Assembly: GCA_905221605.1 (NCBI GenBank)
Contig: CAJNDS010000591.1
Span: 331,001-395,000 of the forward strand
DNA length: 64,000 nt
Direction of reading: 5' to 3'
From: Symbiodinium natans
Lineage: Eukaryota > Sar > Dinophyceae > Suessiales > Symbiodiniaceae
This document shows, piece by piece, positions 58,701 to 64,000 of the stretch. Below the pieces are notes generated by a model. The model was not told the DNA's origin. It ran no database searches and saw only the letters and a list, made by a program, of their open reading frames with translations. A program made the position numbers and the translations under genes. The stretch's first letter is position 1; each line of letters starts with the position of its first letter.

Positions 58701-59946
58701 GTTTAGGCTTTAGGGTTTAGGGTTTAGGGTTTAGGGTTTAGGGTTTAGGGTTTAGGGTTTAGGGTTCAGGGTTTAGGGTTTAGGGTTCAGGGTTCAGGGT
58801 TTAGGGTTTAGGGGTTTAGGGTTTAGGGTTCAAGGTTTAGGGTGTTTGTGAGGAGCCCAAGAAACAGGACCTGGTGTGACATCGGCCCCGCAGGCCCCGA
58901 AGTCCCTGCACAAACCCTATAGCTCGATCAGTGTTAGGGATCCTTTTTACTTTTTGGGTTATTGGCTTTCTTGTATATGAACAAACAGGATCCTTTTTTC
59001 TTCCTAGGGGAACGGGATAAAGATAAGCCATCCCGCGGCTTGTCTGGGCTTAGGGTGTTCAGGTTTTTTTTTTGTTTTTTAAGGTTTTTGGGGGTGTTTT
59101 TTAGGGTTTTTTGGGTTTTATAGTTTTTAGTGCTTTTGGGGTTTTAGAGTTTTTGGGCTTTTCAGGGCCTTAAACGACGTACCCTAAACAAGCCAGCCCT
59201 TCCGTCCCGAGGTCATGAGCTTCAGCATGTCAATCATCTTGCTCAACGTGCTGATCGGCGTGCTGGCCGAGAGCTACAACAGAGGAGCTCCAGGGTTTTA
59301 GGGTTCAGGGTTTAGGGTTTAGGGCGTTTAGGGCGTTTGGGGCGTTTAGGGTTTCCTCAAGTCCAGTTGCAAAAGGGTTAGGGGTTTCCCTGGCGCCGAA
59401 AAAATGGGGCAAGAGGGTTAAGGGTGCAGGTTGGTAAAGACTATGGGTCCTTTTCAGGGGTCTTAGGATGCCAAAGGGGTTTAGGGCTTAGGGTTTAGGG
59501 TTTAGGGTTTAGGGTTTAGGGTTTAGGGTTTAGGGTTTAGGGACATAGTTTCGGAATTTCGTTGCGTTTTTGTGCAGTGGCCTTCTTGGCAAACGTGGTC
59601 GAAGCAACAGACTGGGACCCGGAGTAGGCCCTTATTCCCTTCTTTTTTAAGGGCTTAGGTTCCCGCGTAAGCCACGAACCCAAAAATGGTATCCTTTGTA
59701 TTCCTTTGCCCTGAACCTAAAATCTAAAAACGCTAACGGAATTAGCTTAAGTAAGCCTAATAATGCCAAGCATACCATTAAAATGCGAAGAATATGCTTA
59801 ATACTAGAATGCTAAACCCTAACATTCTGCGGAGAGGATGGGAGCATCGGGAGCGACTCTTTCTCTTGGAGAGGTCGCGGTTTCTGGTGAATCACTTCAC
59901 CATGTCCTACGCGTGGAAGAAGCTCGGTCGGCTTTGGCTCTACTAA
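46675..59946 (+). CDS. ankyrin-repeat TRP/polycystin-like channel, long multi-exon gene
   Basis: Proposed from exon order: ankyrin exons (46675-49155, with LLELRADPNC, VRYLLQQKGNPD, TALHIAASLGHEEVVRVLL), linker exons (49693-52750), hydrophobic or pre-membrane exons (53143-54850), S4-S5 (57558-57675), S5-pore (57822-58458), S6 (59212-59294) and a basic C-terminal exon ending in TAA (59829-59946). TRP and related channels carry N-terminal ankyrin repeats and six membrane helices, so the order fits. It would be a membrane cation channel. Introns contain introners, telomeric tracts and an entire RCC1-like gene (55150-56598). Alternative: two neighbouring genes, an ankyrin protein and a channel. 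Exon ends are partly inferred. Confidence 0.5.
46793..46851 (+). repeat. TTTAGGG tract between duplicated exon pieces
   Basis: About eight copies, ending TTTAG|TACACCC. Confidence 0.95.
46852..46940 (+). CDS. ankyrin exon
   Basis: Reads GPKEFMGSPLTLAVKRDLPN then VAWEVT, an ankyrin helix pattern (SPLTLAV). Its first 50 bases duplicate 46719-46768, where the copy has lost two bases. Confidence 0.6.
46941..47287 (+). mobile_element. family A introner carrying a TTTAGGG tract
   Basis: Left GCTTGGTAGCCCAGGGG switches directly into TTTAGGG units (46957-47085); right half resumes with CCCTTATGAAGTAGCCAACC and ends GGGCTACCAAG. GC-AG removal joins WEVT to KETNMKAVLTTLKQV. Confidence 0.85.
47288..47385 (+). 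CDS. probable exon after introner
   Basis: Reads KETNMKAVLTTLKQVSEEAI then VVRHPYALNP. Confidence 0.5.
47595..47693 (+). CDS. ankyrin-like exon
   Basis: Reads IPAQVVRLLFTYQAHPEATY, like the second helix and loop of an ankyrin repeat. Confidence 0.5.
   Translation, partial: GLRYSSSGRPAVVYIPSAPGGNILDDSRTKPS
48051..48150 (+). CDS. ankyrin-like exon
   Basis: MRLLVDFEANLNGRVIKFNG then EPNVTLLLGV; acceptor GAAG|GATGCG. Confidence 0.5.
48371..48488 (+). CDS. ankyrin exon
   Basis: LYDASYFGHAHLVRYLLQQK then GNPDTAV is a clear ankyrin repeat. A GA donor is possible at CAG|GATTGG; unspliced it stops at 48488. Confidence 0.65.
49044..49155 (+). CDS. ankyrin exon
   Basis: Acceptor GCGAG|GATGAC. TALHIAASLGHEEVVRVLL is a textbook ankyrin repeat. 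Ends CCC A|GTGCC. Confidence 0.8.
49156..49692 (+). mobile_element. family B introner, composite, with telomeric array
   Basis: Ends CCTTGGGGACGAAACGAG and CATTTCGTCTCCAAG. Interior has two tandem copies of CTACTACTAGAACTCCTATT (49201, 49261), a second internal GGGGACGAAACGA start (49361) and eleven CCCTAAA (49588-49665). GT-AG removal joins to GGGPPELRDAVDG in phase. Confidence 0.75.
49693..49735 (+). CDS. exon after family B introner
   Basis: Reads GGGPPELRDAVDGC; candidate donor GCC|GTAGATGG at 49719 leads to the duplicated copy at 49868. Confidence 0.4.
49798..49866 (+). repeat. TTTAGGG tract between duplicated exon pieces
   Basis: About nine copies; ends TTTAG|GGCATGTGGAAG. Confidence 0.9.
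49867..49945 (+). CDS. probable exon
   Basis: Reads MWKSESQRLWKKEVSEFSTS then CGAVG. Its start duplicates 49734-49760 (GTGGAAGTCGGAGCCTCAGA). Confidence 0.4.
50187..50326. mobile_element. 140-base TIR element, CTTGGAGGTT family
   Basis: Ends CTTGGAGGTTCATGGCACTT and AATGAACCTCCAAG inverted; very similar to 26813-26943. Followed by an ankyrin-like exon STKVVKLLVQGSGHN (50327-50385). Confidence 0.85.
50670..50780. mobile_element. GTGGTGCTTTACTGTAAC element
   Basis: Third copy of the 22275/35995 family, best preserved. Confidence 0.65.
50778..50895 (+). CDS. probable exon
   Basis: Reads GSGKADVFGGDLGKRGIDHI then FEVGLPSA. Unique, well-formed. Confidence 0.5.
51476..51600 (+). CDS. probable exon
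   Basis: Reads DFIHFLSTPDAEEIVNAVFC then NCELRYWQLRLTWQTPI after CGGCAG|GATTTC. Confidence 0.55.
51668..51761 (+). CDS. probable exon
   Basis: CCCCAG|GCAAGG to CGC|GTAAGG. Reads GERRLVWRTAYVPHGDMNVA then VGPTKEQRVR. Confidence 0.55.
52095..52256 (+). CDS. probable exon
   Basis: AAGACAG|GAGCAC; reads EHFEKKFQQEMNTRRAEGQQ then FFSHLLPRRFDKIPGQSQIP, charged helix then loop. Confidence 0.6.
52410..52512. mobile_element. family C introner-like element
   Basis: GGACCGGGAGTAGGCCG left, CCTAGGTCACTCCCGGGGTC right, core GGTTCCCTTATAATCCCCTT. Confidence 0.6.
52686..52749 (+). CDS. possible short exon
   Basis: TGCCAG|GTGCAC; reads VHIYQCLLPGLHRNPEAHLG up to GG|GTTTAG. Confidence 0.4.
52750..52945 (+). 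repeat. TTTAGGG array containing a (TTTGGGG)n block
   Basis: Canonical copies, then about eleven TTTGGGG units (52835-52918), then canonical again. TTTGGGG is a ciliate-like unit sequence but here arises by local variant spread. Confidence 0.95.
53143..53270 (+). CDS. probable exon, pre-membrane or first membrane segment
   Basis: CTGTGCAG|GTGCTG; reads VLWVIASGVNDRIFDQKGAR then AWREAEIWQIIAFVLAAR. Confidence 0.6.
53430..53505. repeat. TA/TACA microsatellite
   Basis: Alternating TATA and CATA units next to an introner copy. Confidence 0.85.
53510..53627 (+). mobile_element. family A element with ATAC duplication
   Basis: CTTGGTACTGGTAGCCCAGT left, ATACTGGGCTACCAAG right; ATAC at 53506-53509 and 53628-53631. 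Confidence 0.85.
54040..54145 (+). CDS. possible exon with hydrophobic helix
   Basis: Reads DPHWIPAVWLRAPCLVVAAL then TLGSLKCF. Confidence 0.35.
54532..54680 (+). CDS. possible membrane exon
   Basis: ATCAG|GAGATG; reads VVRISITAVSLVGLAVSWES then FQKHQELQLLGLGE. Confidence 0.45.
54712..54850 (+). CDS. possible exon
   Basis: Reads ACYLCLACSGISWFNRPGAL then LGLQECSGTLNTKPAALN, running into a TTGCTTAAG element. Confidence 0.4.
55150..56598 (+). CDS. RCC1-like repeat protein 3, intron-free
   Basis: Start taken at MPLAIEV (55150) by alignment with the paralogs, although the frame is open seven codons upstream. 482 residues. Ubiquitin-like N-terminus (LAIEVSLLSGRSALLQAE; TLEESGLRSGDVLTLQ), then ten 41-residue repeats; repeats 3 and 6 (SSFAAILGDGSVVTWGDAAS) are nearly identical in DNA, implying recent internal duplication or conversion. 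Repeat 9 is degraded (VVMWDMPASRR). Ends DQLQIS. Sits between exons of the proposed ankyrin-TRP gene, same strand, so likely a nested gene inserted as an intron-free copy. Confidence 0.9.
   Translation: MPLAIEVSLLSGRSALLQAELGETLETLRRRALETLAVGRGRLLHASGGVLDEATTLEESGLRSGDVLTLQTSSVQMCGNDNAFAAILGDGSVATWGNASSGGDSSAVQGQLKNVKQIQATCEAVAAILDDGSVVTWGGPNYGGDSSDVQAQLKDVQQIQSTSSSFAAILGDGSVVTWGDAASGGDSSAVQPQLKDVQQIQACDTDFAAILGDGSVVTWGRICSGDSGAVQARLKGVQQIQATGMAFAAILGDGSVVTWGMSARGGNSSDVQAQLKDVQQIQSTSSAFAAILGDGSVVTWGDAASGGDSSDVQARLQGVKQIQASSEAFSAILGDGSVVTWGDAASGGESSAVQAQLQDVQQIQATTAAFAAILGNGSVVAWGMADCGGDSSRVQDQLKDVRQIQGTNFSFAAILGDGSVVMWDMPASRRNSIGLSELKGVQKIETTSSAFAAILDDGSVVTWGNANFGGDSSAVQDQLQIS
56599..57557. 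other. non-coding stretch
   Basis: A MITE fragment (56905-56990, AGTCCTTAATGGGGATTA), long degenerate TTTAGGG sequence 57060-57372 with TTTTAGGG and GGTTTTA variants, and G runs 57386-57430. No gene supported. Confidence 0.6.
57558..57675 (+). CDS. channel exon, S4-S5 region
   Basis: Reads FLRWLRVLNNLKGFESTGKP then MLPILQAVPATK, typical of TRP/polycystin-like S4 and linker. Donor AAG|GTTGAT. Confidence 0.7.
57822..58458 (+). CDS. channel exons, S5 and pore, joined across a composite intron
   Basis: 57822-57949 reads FFFVVFCWFAAFVHLYYSFG then DFWSGATILYNLGFLA; 58350-58458 continues in phase as ETSNSILPEDGESADWRLLV. The intron 57950-58349 is a family A introner with other insertions. Confidence 0.7.
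57950..58349 (+). mobile_element. composite intron: family A introner, TTTAGGG tract and nested MITE
   Basis: GACC at both ends (GACCCTTGGGCAGCCC ... CCAAG|GACC). A telomeric tract (58012-58092) and G runs split the introner; a second element (58202-58315, TAAGGGTCCATGTACC arms) interrupts its right end. GA-AG removal keeps frame. Confidence 0.75.
58655..58840 (+). repeat. (TTCAGGG)n then TTTAGGG tract
   Basis: Seven TTCAGGG copies, then canonical units with scattered TTCAGGG. Confidence 0.95.
59212..59294 (+). CDS. channel exon, S6
   Basis: CCGAG|GTC; reads MSFSMSIILLNVLIGVLAES then YNRGAPG, the S6 signature of TRP/voltage-gated type channels. Confidence 0.8.
59579..59625 (+). CDS. short channel exon after S6
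   Basis: TTTGTGCAG|TGGCC; reads AFLANVVEATDW. Next comes a family C element (GGACCCGGAGTAGGCCC). Confidence 0.4.
59829..59946 (+). CDS. channel last exon
   Basis: GAGAG|GATGGGAG; reads WEHRERLFLLERSRFLVNHF then TMSYAWKKLGRLWLY and TAA. Basic helix after S6. Confidence 0.55.
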
Positions 59947-60248
59947 TACTACAAACAAGCTCAACCAGACAAAGAATATTCAACAAAAAATGCGGGTAAT
60001 GCTATTGATAAAGCAATAGGTGTCTTTTGCTTTTATTTTGGGACATACATATACATATATATATATACATATGTATTTATTTGTTTGTTAAACGGATTTT
60101 CCTTTTCGAGGGTGTGGTGTTTGGGGTTTAGGCTTAACCCAAGGAAATGCCCCTGCCAAAAGCGCCGGGTTCGTGGTGAGGAGGATGTGGATTACGCACC
60201 TTGCGCTGCAAGTTGTCCTCCCACACCCTCTTAGGGTTAAGGGTTGAC

Positions 60249-60437
60249 CTAAGGGTCCATGTGCCTATTATGTACTTGGGCCCCAAAAACATATAGGCGG
60301 TTGTCAAAATTATGGTCCCTTTTTGGATCCCTATTATAAATTCGGCACCTAATATTTCAGGCACCCCAAAAAGGCTCATAGTTTTGACAACCACCCATAT
60401 AGGAAGTACTTGAAGACCCACAGTAGTCCCTATATAG
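60249..60437. mobile_element. TIR element TAAGGGTCCATG, host of a nested MITE
   Basis: Arms CTAAGGGTCCATGTGCC and its inverse at 60415-60437; sister copy at 58202-58315 is uninterrupted. Confidence 0.75.
60297..60396. mobile_element. nested 100-base MITE, GGTTGTCAAAA family
   Basis: Inverted ends CGGTTGTCAAAATTATGG and CATAGTTTTGACAACCACCC, with ATATAG at both sides (60291-60296, 60397-60402). Confidence 0.85.
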
Positions 60438-60484
60438 GTAACTGGACCCATAGGAACAGCTTAAGAAGCCTAGTACCGCGCCAG

Positions 60485-60608
60485 CAGTGACCCTGTGGGT
60501 CAAGGTCTGGTATGCCTATCCACGCACACCGTCGACATGGGGCGATATCAATTCTGATTTTGACAGCCGCTTGGCCGATGCCACGCAGATACGTCCACAG
60601 CATATCTG
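60485..60608 (+). CDS. probable exon
   Basis: Reads VKVWYAYPRTPSTWGDINSD then FDSRLADATQIRPQHI. A minus frame overlaps. Confidence 0.4.
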
Positions 60609-60834
60609 AGGTGAGCATATCTGTTTGTGAAATATACATTCCCGCCCGAAACCTAAACGCTAAACCCTAAACCCTAAACCCTAAACCCTGAGCATGTCTG
60701 TTTGTGAATTTACATGCACGGTTGTGGCGTGTGCCTGTGTGCTGGTGCCAATGTGTCTCTCTCTCTCTCTCTCTCTCCTTAGGAACTGGGGAGGGTAGGC
60801 AACCTTTCAACCTTTTGGCTATATAGAATCCTAC

Positions 60835-60900
60835 ATATATATATATATTATAAATAAATAAATAAATAGTTAAATAAATAATAGATATATATATATATAT
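60835..60900. repeat. AT/AAAT microsatellite
   Basis: (TA)n and (AAAT)n units. Confidence 0.9.
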
Positions 60901-60961
60901 AAGGCTAACCATTTTTTGGGCCAGGCGATTCAGCCCCTCAGTCTCTCCTAAACCCTAAGAC

Positions 60962-61302
60962 CTAAGCAAGGCATGGACATGAATGTCCACGAGAAAATGT
61001 CCGAGCTTCGACGCGAGGCGCGAAGTATCCCTGGGCAGCCCAGTGGTTACCCCCGTTTGCGGTTTAGGGTTGGGGGTTTAGGCTTCAGGGTTCAGGGTTC
61101 AGGGTTTAGGGTTTAGGGTTTAGGGTTTAGGGTTTAGGGTGCTAGGTAGGGTTTTGGGTTTGGGTTCAACGTTCCCTCATAAATTAACCAACCCCCAAAA
61201 GGGGTGCCCTCATTAGAATATGGTTCCTGGGCTACGAAGATTCCAAAAGCAGTGATCCTCAAATGGCGGCTTGGAGGACCTCATCCAAAGTCACCCAAGC
61301 CT
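60962..61302 (+). CDS. probable exon split by an introner
   Basis: MDMNVHEKMSELRREARS joins IPKAVILKWRLGGPHPKSPK if 61031-61239 and one duplicated AT(T)CC are removed. Charged helix. Confidence 0.45.
61031..61239 (+). mobile_element. family A element carrying a TTTAGGG tract, ATCC duplication
   Basis: Left CTGGGCAGCCCAGTGG, right TTCCTGGGCTACGAAG, telomeric units 61063-61140 in the middle. ATCC at 61027-61030; ATTCC at 61240-61244. Confidence 0.8.
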
Positions 61303-61579
61303 TCTACACCTCTAGAACTCTGCGCTTTTTTTTGGGGGGGGGGGGGGGCCCCCGGTTTTCTAGGCTCCCCCTAAACCCGGAACCCTGAACCCTAAACCCT
61401 AAACCGGTACTCAGCGACCCCTGGCGCATATTCAAACTTAGGACCGGCTGTGAGCAACATCCCAACGACCCCCAAAGCCCCCGAAACCTCGATGATGTTC
61501 GTCCCCTGATTTGTTGAACCCCCGAATTTCGAAACCCTAAGCCCTGAACCCTATATGGGGGTTTAGGAAAGCAGGGGAC

Positions 61580-61740
61580 CCTTAATTTTAACGCTACGCG
61601 ACCCGCCTCGGCCCGGCCCAGCGCATCCGCGTGAGCATGGTGATTCCGCAGTGGGAGGGGGGTGCGTGTTCTGACAACCTATACACCTCCGGCCCGAGGC
61701 CTCGGCGGATTTAGACCCACAGCTAGTGGGATTCCCTCTT
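61580..61740 (+). other. duplicated segment related to 27264-27335 plus 27811-27870
   Basis: TTTTAACGCTACGCGACCCG through GTGATTCCGCAG matches 27269-27335 with one difference seen, then switches to CTGACAACCTATACACCTCC. Either an internally deleted element or a duplicated gene fragment (RYATRLGPAQRIRVSMVIPQ). Confidence 0.6.
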
Positions 61741-61794
61741 CAAAAGGAGCCCAATAAGGCACCCCTTAATTTCGGAAACCCACAAATACACACT

Positions 61795-61870
61795 GCGGTG
61801 TTTTGCCGCGGGAGGTGCGAGAAGCAATGCAGAAGTTTGCGGAAAAGGCGCAGGCTCAGGACGGGTACTG
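61795..61870 (+). CDS. possible exon, helical
   Basis: Reads LPREVREAMQKFAEKAQAQD. Confidence 0.4.
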
Positions 61871-62046
61871 TTGGTGTTCCAAAGGGTTTCGGGAGGGTTT
61901 AGGGTTTAGGGTCTAGGGTCTAGGGTTTAGGCTTTCGGGAGGGCTCCCAGCGTTCAGGAGACCCCAAACCCTAAACCCTCAACCCTAAACCCTCAACCCT
62001 CAACCCTAAACCCTGAACCCTAAACCCTAAACCCCAAACCCAAAAG

Positions 62047-62135
62047 TCAGGGACCTCCAGGATCCGACTCGTGTGGCCGATGTGGAGCGAAAGGTCGATG
62101 ATGTCCGTGCCCCTTGCCTACACCCAGAAGCCCAA
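62047..62135 (+). CDS. possible exon, helical
   Basis: Reads RDLQDPTRVADVERKVDDVR then APCLHPEA. Confidence 0.4.
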
Positions 62136-62324
62136 AGCCCGAAGCCCTAAACAGGGTTTAGGGTTTAGTGGTTAGGGTTTAGGCCCTAAACCCTAAACCC
62201 TAAACCCTAAACCCCAAACCCCAAACCCTAAACCCTAAACCCAAACCCGAAACCCTAAACACTTGTCTTAATAATCAGTGAAAAGAAGCAAGCTTAAGCC
62301 AGGTGGAAACCCAGTTGCTTCAAG

Positions 62325-62415
62325 GGCTTTAGGGTTTAGGGTTTAGGGTTTAGGGTTTAGGGTTTATTTAGGGTTTAGGGTTTAGGGTTTAGGGTTTAGG
62401 GTTTAGGGTTTAGGA
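62325..62415 (+). repeat. TTTAGGG tract (about 12 copies)
   Basis: Two blocks separated by one TTTATTTAGGG slip. Confidence 0.95.
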
Positions 62416-62484
62416 GACCTGGATGCAAAAGGGTGCAGGTTTAGGGTTTTGGGTGTAGACCCAGGGCCCATGTATTCACTCCAG

Positions 62485-62535
62485 AAGTGAGGCCAAGCTC
62501 GACCACTTGACTTCGATGCTCCAGGACGTGGGGGG
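62485..62535 (+). CDS. possible short exon, helical
   Basis: Reads SEAKLDHLTSMLQDVG; with the two preceding islands suggests a coiled-coil protein. Confidence 0.35.
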
Positions 62536-63390
62536 TCCTTAAGGGTTTTTGGCGGGTTTCGGGTTTAGGGTTTAGTGTTTAGGGTTTAGGGTCTAGGGTT
62601 TAGGGTCCAGGGTTCAGGGTTTAGGGTTTAGGGTTTAGGGTTTGGGTCTAGGGTTTACTGTTTCATGGGGGGCGGGGGGGTAGGCACCGAGGGAACTTTA
62701 CAAAACCTTAGGGAAGTTTAGGGAGCCTTAGGGAGTAGTGGGGAGTATCAGAAACCTTGGGGTTACATAGCCCCTTGAACCCACCCCCCCTCCCTTAAGG
62801 ACCCTATAAGTGCAGAGGGCGGGCTAAGGGTAACGTTAGCTAGGTTGGGCTGTTGGCATCTTATATACATACATACTATATGTTTATGTTGGTTGTTTCT
62901 TCCTTTTGTTGAGTTTAGGGTTTAGGATCTTAGGTTGGCTTCGGGGATTAGGGTTTATAAGGCTACAAGGGGCCCTAGACACGAATGTTATCCAAAGGTT
63001 TAAAGGCCAACCCAGTCAAGTACCCCAAGTCCATTCTTGGTGTAGGGTTTAGGGTTTAGGGTTTTCCCGGGGAGGTCGGCTTTGAGTCCACAACCTTCTG
63101 AATCCTTCCCCCGTGATTTGTAGATGAGTGTAGGGTTTAGGGTTTAGGATTTAGGAGAAGAGGGGTTTAGGGTTTACCCTAAGTTATGCTGGCTCTCATT
63201 TTTTGTATGGCATTCCTTTTCGGTTCCAGACGCAAAAAGTCAGGGTTACGCTTTCAATTTACACCAGAAGTTCTAGTGACTCATCTGCCATGAATCATAT
63301 ATAGGTGGAGAAAACTGGATGAACCGACACCCGTTGAGGCTCCCGACAAGCCTTCTTAGCAATGAGAGGGTGGCCTGTGTAGGCAGCATC
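62536..63390. other. non-coding stretch before RCC1-like gene 4
   Basis: Degenerate telomeric units (62555-62660, 63040-63065, 63130-63180) and short unique sequence. Nothing coding recognised. TAGGCAGCATC before the ATG is shared with gene 2. Confidence 0.6.
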
Positions 63391-64000
63391 ATGCCTGCCA
63401 CGCCCCTTACGATTGAGGTGAGCCTGCTCAGCGGCAGGAAGGTTTCACTTGAAGCAGGACCGGATGAGCTGGTCGAAACACTGAGAGGAAGGGCACAGAA
63501 GGCCCTGGAAGTTGGCAGGGGTAGGCTCTTGAACTCCGGAACTATTCTGGATGGAGCAGCCACGCTTGAGGAAGCTGGATTACAGAGCGGCGCGACACTG
63601 ACCTTGCAGATGAGCGGCGTTCAAGTCTGCGGTGCCTATCGGGCTTTTGCTGCCATTCTGGGGGACGGATCGGTAGTGACCTGGGGCACTGGTACGGCTG
63701 CCGACAGTAGTGCTGTGCAACATCGGCTGGGGGACGTGCGACAGATACAAGCTTCCATGACAGCTTTCGCAGCCATTCTAGACGATGGGTCTGTTGTGAC
63801 CTGGGGTGATGCTTGCGATGGCGGCGACAGCAGGGCTGTGCAGGATCAGCTGCACGATGTAGTGCACATCCAAGCATCTACGTTTGCTTTCGCTGCTCTT
63901 CGGGGTGATGGGTCTGTTGTGACCTGGGGTGATGTCGAGGCCGGGGCCGACAGCAGTGCTGTGCAAGGTCAGCTGAAAGAAGTGCAGCAGATCCAGGCAT
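63391..64000 (+). CDS. RCC1-like repeat protein 4, partial at window end
   Basis: ATG at 63391 (PLTIEVSLLSGRKVSLEAG). Ubiquitin-like region lacks one residue relative to paralogs (RLLNSGTILDG). Three full repeats and part of a fourth are present before the edge, e.g. FAAILDDGSVVTWGDACDGG; the third reads FAALRGDGSVVTWGD. No intron in the visible part. The 3' end is outside the window. Confidence 0.85.
   Translation, partial: MPATPLTIEVSLLSGRKVSLEAGPDELVETLRGRAQKALEVGRGRLLNSGTILDGAATLEEAGLQSGATLTLQMSGVQVCGAYRAFAAILGDGSVVTWGTGTAADSSAVQHRLGDVRQIQASMTAFAAILDDGSVVTWGDACDGGDSRAVQDQLHDVVHIQASTFAFAALRGDGSVVTWGDVEAGADSSAVQGQLKEVQQIQA

Noticed and set aside
1-64000. tRNA, rRNA or other RNA genes
   Set aside because: No cloverleaf with conserved boxes or rRNA core sequence was noticed on reading; a covariance-model scan would be decisive and was not possible.

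Overview
The window looks like nuclear DNA of a dinoflagellate, most likely Symbiodiniaceae-like. Reasons seen in the sequence: (i) dozens of interstitial tracts of the 7-mer TTTAGGG/CCCTAAA, the telomere unit reported for dinoflagellates and plants; (ii) short exons whose reading frame is restored only if introns with GT, GC or GA donors and AG|G acceptors are removed, a dinoflagellate habit; (iii) voltage-gated and TRP-like channel exons, ankyrin exons and RCC1-like repeat genes; (iv) every coding stretch I can support lies on the + strand, as in dinoflagellate unidirectional gene blocks. A 100-base run of N marks an assembly gap at 22101-22200.

Layout. 1-4.7 kb: short exon islands between telomeric tracts. 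4.7-7.1 kb: RCC1-like gene 1, rebuilt as six exons (512 codons plus stop) interrupted by five introns, four of them short terminal-inverted-repeat (TIR) elements. 7.1-11 kb: repeats and a few weak exons. 11-17.8 kb: a voltage-gated cation channel (N-terminal helix, S1, S2, S4, S5-pore-S6, two EF-hands) split into small exons. 17.8-24 kb: exon islands, MITE-like elements, the gap. 24.2-25.8 kb: intron-free RCC1-like gene 2 (528 aa). 26-46 kb: scattered exons of unrecognised genes, a GC-rich satellite, many elements. 46.3-59.9 kb: ankyrin-repeat exons followed by TRP/polycystin-like membrane exons, probably one long gene, with intron-free RCC1-like gene 3 (55150-56598) sitting between its exons. 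60-62.6 kb: charged or helical exons. 63.4 kb to the end: RCC1-like gene 4, cut by the window edge.

The most interesting signal is intron birth. One TIR family (ends near CTTGGTAGCCC / GGGCTACCAAG) repeatedly interrupts coding repeats, flanked by 3-4 base target duplications, with the splice sites supplied by the duplication (GA, GC or GT) and by the element end (AAG|). Intron-free paralogs in the same window serve as built-in controls. Several of these introners carry TTTAGGG tracts in their middle. A second route is suggested: telomeric tracts flanked by duplicated exon sequence, where the duplicated copy supplies a donor and TTTAG|G the acceptor. Exon boundaries outside the RCC1 genes are approximate; splicing has not been tested against RNA.
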